Below are positions 26,887 to 34,148 of a DNA stretch of 64,000 nucleotides, one piece after another; positions within the stretch are counted from its first letter, which is position 1; each line of letters begins with the position of its first letter. This DNA is from Hymenobacter norwichensis DSM 15439 (lineage in GTDB: Bacteria > Bacteroidota > Bacteroidia > Cytophagales > Hymenobacteraceae), in the NCBI RefSeq assembly GCF_000420705.1, contig NZ_ATVL01000007.1:620001-684000 (forward strand), in the 5' to 3' direction. Position numbers and translations under genes: made by a program. The notes below the pieces were generated by a model. It saw nothing but the letters and a program-made list of their open reading frames with translations, made no database searches and was not told where the DNA came from.

Positions 26887-27882
26887 ATGCAAGCTGACGC
26901 TCCGCTTAAAGCCTTTGTGTTTGGTAAGTTCATGCCTTTCCACAAAGGCCATGAGCAGCTCATCAACTTCGCGCGGCGGCACTGCGACCATCTAACGGTG
27001 CTGGTGTGCGCCAGTGACCAGGAGCAACTGCCGGCCCAGGTGCGGCAGGCGTGGTTGCGGGAAACCTATGCCGGGCAGCCGGACGTGGAAATCCGGGTGC
27101 TGGAATACCTGGAAAGTGAGCTGCCGAATACGTCGGAAACGTCGTTGGCTGTATCGGAGGTATGGGCCGACGTGTTCAGCCGACTACTGCCGGAATGCCA
27201 GTTGGTAGTTACCTCGGAGCCGTATGGTGAGCTGGTGGCGGCGCGCATGGGTATTCGATATCTGCTGTTTGATGTGGCGCGCGCAACCGTACCCGTTTCG
27301 GCGTCGGCTATCCGGCAGAACCTGGTGGCGTACTGGCAGTTTCTGCCGGATAGCGTGAAACCGTATTACGCGCGCAAAGTGGTGATACTAGGCGCCGAAT
27401 CGACCGGCAAAACCTTGCTAGCCAACCAATTAGCTGCGCACTTCCAGGCCAGCCTAGTAGCCGAAGCTGGCCGTGACTTAATTGCTAGCTCCGAGTGCTT
27501 CAGCTTAGATGACCTGCACGCCGTAGCTCAAGAGCACGCCCGCCGCATCCAGCAGGCACAAACTGGCCCTAGTCCGCTGCTGATAATCGATACCGACGTG
27601 CACATCACCATGTCGTACGCACAGCTGATATTTGGGCTGGAGCTACTGGTGCCGGCGGAGGTGTATGCCCTCAACCGCGCCGACCTGTATCTGTACCTGA
27701 GCCCCGATGTGCCCTTCGTGCAGGACGGCACCCGCCTTTCCGCCGCCGACCGGTTACGGCTAGACGCCTCACATCGCGCCACGCTGCGCCGCTACAACGT
27801 GCCGCTGGTGGAAATCAGTGGCGGTTGGACTGCGCGGCTGCAGCAAGCCATTCAGCTAATCGACGAACTGCTGCACGGATAA
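26887..27882 (+). CDS. nadR: NadR-type NMN adenylyltransferase / ribosylnicotinamide kinase
   Basis: 331 residues, two domains. Residues 8-155: nucleotidyltransferase with GKFMPFHKGHEQLI (HxGH nucleotide-binding motif) and a later ISxTxxR-like VSASAIRQN. Residues 165-331: P-loop kinase, VVILGAESTGKTLLANQL (Walker A) and LLIIDTDVHITMSY. Together these convert nicotinamide riboside to NMN and then NAD. The N-terminal DNA-binding domain of enterobacterial NadR is absent, so it is an enzyme only. Follows the TonB receptor by 45 bases and may be co-transcribed with it. No PnuC transporter is in the window. Confidence 0.9.
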   Translation: MQADAPLKAFVFGKFMPFHKGHEQLINFARRHCDHLTVLVCASDQEQLPAQVRQAWLRETYAGQPDVEIRVLEYLESELPNTSETSLAVSEVWADVFSRLLPECQLVVTSEPYGELVAARMGIRYLLFDVARATVPVSASAIRQNLVAYWQFLPDSVKPYYARKVVILGAESTGKTLLANQLAAHFQASLVAEAGRDLIASSECFSLDDLHAVAQEHARRIQQAQTGPSPLLIIDTDVHITMSYAQLIFGLELLVPAEVYALNRADLYLYLSPDVPFVQDGTRLSAADRLRLDASHRATLRRYNVPLVEISGGWTARLQQAIQLIDELLHG

Positions 27883-27952
27883 GAAGCTTTCCAGAAAACC
27901 CCGGTGGCTATTATGGTATGCAGGGAGAAGGATGAAAGCTCTTTTGTATATT

Positions 27953-27971
27953 AACTTTGTAATACAAAGTT
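27953..27971. promoter_or_regulatory. 19-bp operator-like palindrome overlapping the xrtK promoter
   Basis: AACTTTGTA-A-TACAAAGTT, perfect 9-bp arms. It covers the -33 TTTG and runs into the spacer, the classic position for a repressor. No regulator gene is adjacent. Confidence 0.6.
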
Positions 27972-27986
27972 CTTTGTTTATGTTTG
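27956..27986 (+). promoter_or_regulatory. Promoter of the xrtK / MSEP-CTERM operon
   Basis: TTTG (27956-27959), exactly 19 bases, TATGTTTG (27979-27986). Full match to the Bacteroidota promoter form. It overlaps a TTG at 27984 and so fixes the xrtK start at the ATG 28014. Confidence 0.75.
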
Positions 27987-28013
27987 CTCAGGCTTCAATT
28001 TCTGTTTCATCTC

Positions 28014-28550
28014 ATGCTGCCTTCACGCTGCTGGTTGCCGTACGGCCTTGTTGCCGGCGCTTTCATAGCCCTCAAGTTCGGGTATATGCACGCTGCTACT
28101 AGTCACCTGCTGTGGCTGTTGTGGCCTACCGATGTGCTGGTAGGAGGGGTGCTGGGGTCGGTGTCGAGCTTCGAGCCGGCCCGCGGGTTCGTGCACGCTG
28201 ACCTGCACATTGCTATTGATAAGTCGTGCTCGGGGTTCAACTTCTGGTTGCTATGCAGCGGCCTGCTGCTTGTCTCGGCTCTGCGCCATCAGGAGCCCAT
28301 GCGGACCTTCCAGAACAGTTGGCTTCTGCTTTTGCCCGTGCTGGGCTATGTTCTGACTTTACTGGTCAATACCTCCCGGATTTTAACAGCAGTGAGCATC
28401 CAGCGCGTGTTTCCGCAGGCCGCGCGGCAGCTACCGTGGCTGCATCAGGCCGAGGGCGTGCTGGTTTATCTGGTTTTTCTATTGCTTATCTACAGTGGCT
28501 TCGAGCTGCTGTGCCACCGTTATCTACTGCGCTATGCGAAATCTGCTTAA
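28014..28550 (+). CDS. xrtK: Exosortase K
   Basis: 178 residues, five or so membrane segments. Exosortases are membrane cysteine peptidases/transpeptidases that recognise a C-terminal motif-TM-Arg signal. The catalytic triad is visible: C72 in DKSCSGFNFW, R122 in VNTSRILTAV and H144 in WLHQAEGVLVY. Small size and pairing with an MSEP-CTERM protein identify family K, described as a dedicated one-target system. Start ATG 28014 is set by the promoter box at 27979-27986. The stop overlaps the substrate gene by 17 bases, so the two are made together. Confidence 0.9.
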   Translation: MLPSRCWLPYGLVAGAFIALKFGYMHAATSHLLWLLWPTDVLVGGVLGSVSSFEPARGFVHADLHIAIDKSCSGFNFWLLCSGLLLVSALRHQEPMRTFQNSWLLLLPVLGYVLTLLVNTSRILTAVSIQRVFPQAARQLPWLHQAEGVLVYLVFLLLIYSGFELLCHRYLLRYAKSA

Positions 28551-31350
28551 CCCCAAGTGGCTGCTGGTTCTGAACACGTTACCCATCGTGGTGCTGCTGG
28601 TGCTGCTGGCCGGCGAATACGCCGTGATTCATACGCTGCTGCCCAAAGCCAGCCAGCAGGTGTGGCAGGGGATAGGGACGGCCCTGCTCGTTTTAGGAGC
28701 AGCTCAGGCCGGGTTTGCACTCTGGCAAATGCACCGTAAGCAGCGCCTTACGGTTGCTTATGGCGTGGTAGCGCTCAGCTTGCATATCGCCTTCCTGTAT
28801 GCCTACGGTTCTTTCCTGCGCCAGCTGTTTCCCACTGAAGTGCCCCGCTGGATGGTGCCCGGCGAAATGGAACTGTACGCCGGAACCTTTCTAATGCCTA
28901 CGTTGGCCCATGCCGTGTTGGTACTTTTAGTGCGCCTCACCCCCGAAGAGCAGTCGCACAGGGCATTGCCAAACTTTGGGGTTGCGGTAGCTATTCCCGC
29001 CGTGGCCTACCTGTTCGGGCAACTGATATTGCCCTTGTGGCGCGTACCCGCTGGAGAATTCGGCGAGCATGCGCTGATCGTGCTGCTGATTGCCACAACG
29101 CTGGGGTTTCTGTTTTTTCTGGCCCGCGGGGTGTACATTCTAACCAGCAGCAGAACAGGAGTTTGGGCGAAGTACCAGCTGGTGTGGAAGGCGCTGATTG
29201 CCTTAGTGCTGCCGTTGATCGGGCTGGCCACCAACAGCGGATTGATTCTCAACTTTGGCTCCGCTGAAAACGGCGTTTTCGGTGATTTCAACGGCCCCTG
29301 GTTTTATGGCCTGGCGGTACTGAATGGGGTGCTGGTTTGCTGCCCGTCGCCGAGGGGGAAATGGGGGCGGTTGGCCTTGTTTGCCGGGCGCGCCGCCACA
29401 TTGGCCTACACCCTCTACTTTTTCCTGGTCTTTCTGCCCTTTTTGCCGCTCTCCCTGGTTGCTGTTGTTGCCGTTGGGCTTGGCTTTCTGATGCTGACGC
29501 CGCTGGTACTGCTGTTGGTGCACTTGCGGGAGCTAAGCCAGGATTTCGAAGTGCTGCGCAGCTACTTTTCGCGGCGAGTACTGGTGAGCATACTTATTGG
29601 CAGCGGGTTGCTGCTGCCGCTGGGTATCACCGGTACGTACCTGCATCATCGGCAGGTGTTGCACGCCGCTTTGGCTTACCTCTACCTCCCGGATTACGCG
29701 TCGGCGCAGACCGTTGAAGCTGACGCGCTGGTGCCCGTGCTCCAGGAGGTTCGGGACCATAAGCGCGGCGGAGGCGGAATGTTTGGGAGCCATCTGCCAT
29801 ATCTGTCGTCGTATTTCAACTGGCTGGTACTGGATAACATGACCTTGTCGAACCAGAAGCTGAATCGTCTGAGCCAAGTGTTTATGGGGGAGCCGCCAGT
29901 AGCCGAGGCGCCCGGCAACCCGGCCGCCGACAACCCCGACCAGACCCGCCTGACCCAGATTACCAGCCGCAGTACCTACAATATGCACCAAGCGACCTGG
30001 ACCAGTTGGGTGGAGCTGGAAATGACGAATACCACCGCCGCCGACAATGCCGAATACGTTACCACGCTGCAACTACCGGCGGGCTGCTGGGTGCAGGATT
30101 ACTACTTGGACATCCGGGGCCGCCGGGAAAAAGGAATTCTGGCGGAGAAAAAAGCCGCTACCTGGGTGTTCTCCCAAATTCGCAACGAGCAACGCGACCC
30201 TGGTATTTTGTACTACCTGACCGGCAACCGAGTGGCTTTGCGAGTGTTCCCCTTCGCCGCGCGGGAAGTACGTCGAACTGGCTTCCAACTCGTGCACAAA
30301 GAACCGGTTGTGCTGCACCTGGCAGATCGGGCTATTTCCCTGGGCGACTCCGCCAAAAGCAGCGTGACAACTCCTGTTACTTTGCCTGGCGGCCAGGTTA
30401 CCTACCTGAGTGCAGCTGCCAAACGCGCACTGCCCCTGGTACGCCGCCGTCCTTACTACCATTTTCTGCTCGATGCGTCAGCAAGTGTGGTTGCGCGCCG
30501 GCCGGCTTACGCGCGGCAGGTAGCTGCCTTTCTAAAGCAGCGGCCCGGCACTGCCGCCATGGCCCGCTACAGCCTGGTAAGTGCCACCACCAAGCGTACC
30601 ACCGAGTCAGAATGGCAGGCCGCACTTGCTGCCGAACCGGCCACCGGGGGCTTTTACCTGGAAGGAGCCATGCGCCAGCTCCTGGCAGAAACCCAAACCA
30701 ATCCGGCCGCCACCTATCCGGTATTTGTTGCCGTCACCGATGATTTTGCGCGGGCCCTGTTGCCGGCGGATTTTGCCGAGCTACAGGACGCTACTCCTGA
30801 GCAGTCGGTTTTCTACGTTCTCACCCCCAACGCACCGCCGGTTGCCCACTCGCTCCGGCAGGATTCCTCTTGGCCACTTGCTGCTGCGCCGTCCGATTCG
30901 GTGCCGGCGGTGCGGGCATGGCCTTCCGCCGGCGCACCGCGCGCTTATCTGCCCAACGATGAACAACCGTCGGTTGTGCTGGTGGCCACGGAACTGCAGT
31001 TACCCGCTACGGTAGGCCAGGGCTGGAAAGCCGGCTTGTGGTTGCAAGGGTACCAAACGTATGCAGCTCTCCACCCCGCAGCAGCCGAAACCATGCGGCT
31101 TTCTGCCATCAAAGCCAGCTTCCGGTCGGGTATCATGACGCCGCTGACGTCTTACCTGGCCCTCGAAAACGAAGCGCAGAAAGCTGCCTTACGCCGTAAG
31201 CAGAAAGAAGTGCTGAACGCTCATGCGGCTCTCGACGCCGGCGAGGATACGCAGCGTATGTCGGAACCAGAAGTATGGCTGCTCTTATTACTGGCCGGCG
31301 GCTGGGGGCTCGTACAATGGTACAGGCGCCGCAAGCTTCAGGTGTTCTGA
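28534..31350 (+). CDS. MSEP-CTERM sorting-domain protein, polytopic with VIT- and VWA-like regions
   Basis: 938 residues from the ATG at 28534. Residues 8-385 hold about ten membrane segments. Residues about 475-620 look like a VIT domain (vault/inter-alpha-trypsin): WVELEMTNTTAADNAEYVTTL, ILAEKKAATWVFSQIRNE. A VWA-like region follows with a metal-site motif FLLDASAS (D647). At 909 begins the sorting signal MSEP, then a hydrophobic helix (VWLLLLLAGGWGLVQWY) and a basic end RRRK. This tripartite tail is the substrate signal of exosortase K, whose gene overlaps by 17 bases. Predicted to be cut near MSEP at the outer face of the inner membrane. Molecular function unknown; VIT/VWA calls are my reading of motifs. 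Confidence 0.88.
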   Translation: MRNLLNPKWLLVLNTLPIVVLLVLLAGEYAVIHTLLPKASQQVWQGIGTALLVLGAAQAGFALWQMHRKQRLTVAYGVVALSLHIAFLYAYGSFLRQLFPTEVPRWMVPGEMELYAGTFLMPTLAHAVLVLLVRLTPEEQSHRALPNFGVAVAIPAVAYLFGQLILPLWRVPAGEFGEHALIVLLIATTLGFLFFLARGVYILTSSRTGVWAKYQLVWKALIALVLPLIGLATNSGLILNFGSAENGVFGDFNGPWFYGLAVLNGVLVCCPSPRGKWGRLALFAGRAATLAYTLYFFLVFLPFLPLSLVAVVAVGLGFLMLTPLVLLLVHLRELSQDFEVLRSYFSRRVLVSILIGSGLLLPLGITGTYLHHRQVLHAALAYLYLPDYASAQTVEADALVPVLQEVRDHKRGGGGMFGSHLPYLSSYFNWLVLDNMTLSNQKLNRLSQVFMGEPPVAEAPGNPAADNPDQTRLTQITSRSTYNMHQATWTSWVELEMTNTTAADNAEYVTTLQLPAGCWVQDYYLDIRGRREKGILAEKKAATWVFSQIRNEQRDPGILYYLTGNRVALRVFPFAAREVRRTGFQLVHKEPVVLHLADRAISLGDSAKSSVTTPVTLPGGQVTYLSAAAKRALPLVRRRPYYHFLLDASASVVARRPAYARQVAAFLKQRPGTAAMARYSLVSATTKRTTESEWQAALAAEPATGGFYLEGAMRQLLAETQTNPAATYPVFVAVTDDFARALLPADFAELQDATPEQSVFYVLTPNAPPVAHSLRQDSSWPLAAAPSDSVPAVRAWPSAGAPRAYLPNDEQPSVVLVATELQLPATVGQGWKAGLWLQGYQTYAALHPAAAETMRLSAIKASFRSGIMTPLTSYLALENEAQKAALRRKQKEVLNAHAALDAGEDTQRMSEPEVWLLLLLAGGWGLVQWYRRRKLQVF

Positions 31351-31413
31351 GCCAGATGACTACGACTATGGTAGCTTGCCTGCCCGCGCATCAAGCACCA
31401 GGGCTGTGAGTTA

Positions 31414-31824
31414 CTACAGGGTGGCTACCTGTGCGGCGCGGTTCTCGCGGGGCTTCTGCACGATGTAATAGAACAGCAGAATGCCCAAGCCCGTGAGAAA
31501 CGGAATCAACGCCAAATGCTTGCCCGTTACATTGCCCCACACGCGCGCCGTATCAAAGCCGAGGAACTCGCTGATCATCCAGTAGGAGTTGGCTGAAATC
31601 CAGAATACAATAGCCAGATTGTGCGCCAACTCGGCCTTGATGTCGCGGGTGCGCCAAGTAATGACGATGGCAATAACCAGCGTGGGTACAATCATGCTTA
31701 GCCCCAGCGGCTTCCAGATCATACACCAGCCGATGTCTTTGAGCAGCCAGAACAGGATGTGCATGTTTTCCATCCGGCGGTAAGGAGCCGGGATGCTGTA
31801 TATTTGGTCGTCGGGCTGCGGCAT
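31414..31824 (-). CDS. Hypothetical four-helix membrane protein
   Basis: 136 residues from the ATG at 31824; frames further upstream would start beyond the promoter box and inside the divergent gene. About three to four hydrophobic segments: ILFWLLKDIGWCMIW, LSMIVPTLVIAIVITW, LAIVFWISANSYWMI, LIPFLTGLGILLFYYI. A conserved-looking Trp-rich stretch and the loop TRDIKAELAHN suggest a real family in Bacteroidota, but no function is known. It converges on the MSEP-CTERM gene and diverges from the DUF2459-like gene, with which its 5' region overlaps the promoter space. Confidence 0.65.
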   Translation of the reverse strand: MPQPDDQIYSIPAPYRRMENMHILFWLLKDIGWCMIWKPLGLSMIVPTLVIAIVITWRTRDIKAELAHNLAIVFWISANSYWMISEFLGFDTARVWGNVTGKHLALIPFLTGLGILLFYYIVQKPRENRAAQVATL

Positions 31825-31841
31825 GGTGCTGATGGATTCCC

Positions 31842-31849
31842 CAAATATA
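31842..31849 (-). promoter_or_regulatory. -7 promoter box of the four-helix membrane protein gene
   Basis: Minus strand TATATTTG, exact TAnnTTTG, 17 bases before the ATG at 31824. It supports this start. Confidence 0.55.
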
Positions 31850-31915
31850 AACCGCAGGTAGTTTCTTTGCGAAAACCTCGCCCAAGCGTCTGCCTTTACT
31901 TGTAGCTGCCAGTTC

Positions 31916-32620
31916 ATGCCGATTACGCTCAGAAAAGTGCTCAAAACAACCGCCTACGTGGGCGGCGGAATAGTGGGTGTGGTGGTGGTGTATGCCGTGG
32001 CGGCGGTTGTCTGCTCGGCTATACCGGTAGGGGAGCGAAGCCAGCCCACACCCGGCGCCATTGAGGCTTACATCCTGTCCAATGGTGTGCACACCGATCT
32101 TGTAGTGCCGGTGCGTAACCCCGAAATCGACTGGACTCAGCAGATTCGCTACGTCGATACGCCCGCCGCCGACTCCAGCATGCGCTACGTTGGGTTCGGG
32201 TGGGGCGACAAAGGCTTTTACCTTGATACGCCTACCTGGGCCGAGTTGAAACCTAGTACGGCCTTCAAGGCCATGTTCTGGCTCGGCGAGTCGGCCATCC
32301 ATGCCACCTTCCACCACAGGCCCAAAGAAGGCCCCGACTGTGTGCGCATCTACCTGACTCCGGCGCAGTATGCCGAGCTGGTAGATTTCATCCGCAAGAG
32401 CTTCGATTACGATGCGCAGGGGCTGGTGGAGCACATCAAAGGCCATAGCTACGGCCAGTATGACGCTTTTTACGAAGCCAAGCGCACATACAACCTGTTT
32501 TACACCTGCAATAGCTGGGCCAATGCAGCGTTGAAAGCTGCCGGCCAGCGTGCCGCCTTCTGGACACCGTTTGATGGCGGTATTTTTTGGCACTACCGCA
32601 ACCGAGGCCCCGTCAACTAA
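31916..32620 (+). CDS. DUF2459 / TIGR02117-like protein
   Basis: 234 residues. N-terminal membrane anchor (residues 11-35, TAYVGGGIVGVVVVYAVAAVV), then a soluble domain with NGVHTDLVVP, MRYVGFGWGDKGFYLDTPTW and a late FYTCNSWANAALKAAG. The paired histidine early and cysteine/asparagine late resemble a papain-like arrangement, but no activity is established for the family, which has been noted near urease genes in some bacteria; none are here. Start ATG 31916. Ends 32 bases before the carbonic anhydrase start, so the two may form an operon. Confidence 0.75.
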   Translation: MPITLRKVLKTTAYVGGGIVGVVVVYAVAAVVCSAIPVGERSQPTPGAIEAYILSNGVHTDLVVPVRNPEIDWTQQIRYVDTPAADSSMRYVGFGWGDKGFYLDTPTWAELKPSTAFKAMFWLGESAIHATFHHRPKEGPDCVRIYLTPAQYAELVDFIRKSFDYDAQGLVEHIKGHSYGQYDAFYEAKRTYNLFYTCNSWANAALKAAGQRAAFWTPFDGGIFWHYRNRGPVN

Positions 32621-32652
32621 AAATCTTCCACCTGCAAAAGCATCTTCCACGG

Positions 32653-33381
32653 ATGCAAAACGTAAAAGCCCCTATGATAACATACGACCAAATCTTCGAG
32701 AAAAACCGCCAATGGGTAGCCAGCAACACGGCTTCCAACGTCAACTTTCTGGAGCACCTGGCTGCCGACCAAAAGCCCGACTATCTGTATATCGGTTGCT
32801 CCGACTCGCGCGTAACGGCCGAGGAGCTAATGGGTGTAGCGCCGGGTGAGGTGTTCGTACACCGCAATATTGCCAACATGGTCATCAATATCGACTTGAA
32901 TGCCATGTCGGTGATTGAGTACGCAGTGGCGCACTTGGGTGTGAAGCACATTGTAGTATGTGGGCACTACGGCTGTGGAGGGGTGAAAGCCGCTATGCAG
33001 GCCAAAGACCTGGGCATTATGAACCCTTGGTTGCGCAACATCCGTGACGTGTACCGCCTGCACCACGCCGAACTTGATAAAATCGAGGACACTACTAAGC
33101 GCTATGACCGGCTGGTGGAGCTGAACGTGCAGGAACAGTGCGTCAACGTTATCAAGACGGCAGTCCTACAGCAGATGTACCTCAAAAATGGCTATCCTAC
33201 GGTACACGGCTGGGTTTTCGACCTGAAAACCGGCCTGCTGAAAGACCTTAAGCTGGACTTCGAGCACATCCTGCACGACATTCAGGAAATCTACAACCTC
33301 AGCGACCAGCCGATGTACGCGGAAGGCGGCAGCCCGGCGCAGGAAATTGGCCAGCTTGCCAAAACCGATGCTGAACGCTAA
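32653..33381 (+). CDS. can: Beta-class carbonic anhydrase
   Basis: 242 residues from the ATG at 32653; ATG 32674 is an alternative and a frame opening at 32587 overlaps the previous gene. Hydrates CO2 to bicarbonate. Zinc ligands C49, H105 and C108 (GCSDSRV and GHYGCGG), with the D51-R53 dyad. Length and LHHAELDKIED region fit the E. coli Can clade. Cytoplasmic. A good terminator follows. Confidence 0.95.
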   Translation: MQNVKAPMITYDQIFEKNRQWVASNTASNVNFLEHLAADQKPDYLYIGCSDSRVTAEELMGVAPGEVFVHRNIANMVINIDLNAMSVIEYAVAHLGVKHIVVCGHYGCGGVKAAMQAKDLGIMNPWLRNIRDVYRLHHAELDKIEDTTKRYDRLVELNVQEQCVNVIKTAVLQQMYLKNGYPTVHGWVFDLKTGLLKDLKLDFEHILHDIQEIYNLSDQPMYAEGGSPAQEIGQLAKTDAER

Positions 33382-33398
33382 GTAGTACGCTGAGCAAG

Positions 33399-33439
33399 CA
33401 AAAAAGCCGGGTCTGCTATGAACAGGCCCGGCTTTTTTG
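33399..33439 (+). terminator. Terminator after carbonic anhydrase
   Basis: CAAAAAAGCCGGGTCTG (33399-33415) pairs with CAGGCCCGGCTTTTTTG (33423-33439), 16 of 17 positions. A-run and T-run allow both directions. Confidence 0.85.
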
Positions 33440-33545
33440 TGGGGTGCTGCCTGTAGCCGGCAGCCATAAAAGAAACCCGGCTGCCCCCGCGTAGCAAGAC
33501 GGGAACAGCCGGGGCTGAGGGTGGCAGAAAAACGGCCGGATCCTA

Positions 33546-33794
33546 TTAGTTGAGCCAAAGCTCAGCCACCGTTTCAAAGCGGTGGCGGGCAAAGGCCCCA
33601 TAAGGCTGTTCGGCATAGAAGCCCAGCACATGTATTTGGGGAAGGCCAGTGCGAGCGTTGCGGCGCACCTGAATCGGGTACACCTGACCAGCGGTAGGCC
33701 AGTCGCCGATATGGTCGGAGGGGCGGCGGCTGTCATCTACACAGCGAGCATATTGCTGCACGGGCGGCGGGACGGGAAGCTTAACTTTCGACAT
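33546..33794 (-). CDS. Small conserved-type hypothetical protein
   Basis: 82 residues from the ATG at 33794 (a TTG at 33800 lies inside the promoter box). No signal peptide or membrane segment. Sequence has ARCVDDSRRPSDH, DWPTAGQVYPIQV and HVLGFYAEQPYGAFARHRFE. The CVDDS-R/N-P pattern followed by a short beta-rich body is one I associate with small Bacteroidota proteins of unknown function. A -7 box ends 3 bases before the ATG, implying leaderless mRNA. Confidence 0.65.
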   Translation of the reverse strand: MSKVKLPVPPPVQQYARCVDDSRRPSDHIGDWPTAGQVYPIQVRRNARTGLPQIHVLGFYAEQPYGAFARHRFETVAELWLN

Positions 33795-33797
33795 ATC

Positions 33798-33805
33798 CAA
33801 AGATA
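33798..33805 (-). promoter_or_regulatory. -7 promoter box abutting the small gene start
   Basis: Minus strand TATCTTTG, then GAT, then ATG. Exact consensus; predicts a leaderless transcript. Confidence 0.55.
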
Positions 33806-34148
33806 AGGATATTAAGCCATTCTAAAAATATTAGTTGATATTTTTTTAGAGAAAACAGCCTCTAATAGGTATTTAATCGAATTTTAATGAATATTAAAGT
33901 CATTTTTCGGCCAACTAATCATCGAGAACTGTTGTTGCTGTATAGGTTGATTTTGCTAAAAAAGTTAGTTGATAATACCCTATTGTGTATGTATATACAT
34001 CGGTAGTAAGGTGTAAAGTTTCTTGATTTTAGGAAGAGGTATAGGCGGGTTATTCTGCTAGTTAAAAGGCCTGGACCAACAGCAAAGTCAGCATTTTCGC
34101 TGCTTTTGTTGTTGGTCCAGGCCTTTTAGGTGTGCGTCTGTTTCTGGC
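33806..34148. other. AT-rich intergenic stretch
   Basis: About 340 bases, strongly AT-rich to 34050, without a recognisable gene or RNA family. The far end holds the long hairpin at 34063-34128 next to the subtilase gene end. Confidence 0.5.
34063..34128. terminator. Long hairpin downstream of the subtilase gene
   Basis: Arms 34063-34081 and 34110-34128 match over 19 bases (TAAAAGGCCTGGACCAACA); the 28-base middle can fold further. Bounded by A/T runs. Likely terminator for the minus-strand subtilase gene. Confidence 0.7.

Noticed and set aside
31553..32650. 365-codon minus-strand frame over the DUF2459-like gene and the four-helix protein
   Set aside because: Sequence is the antisense of a well-supported gene and out of frame with another; no domain seen.
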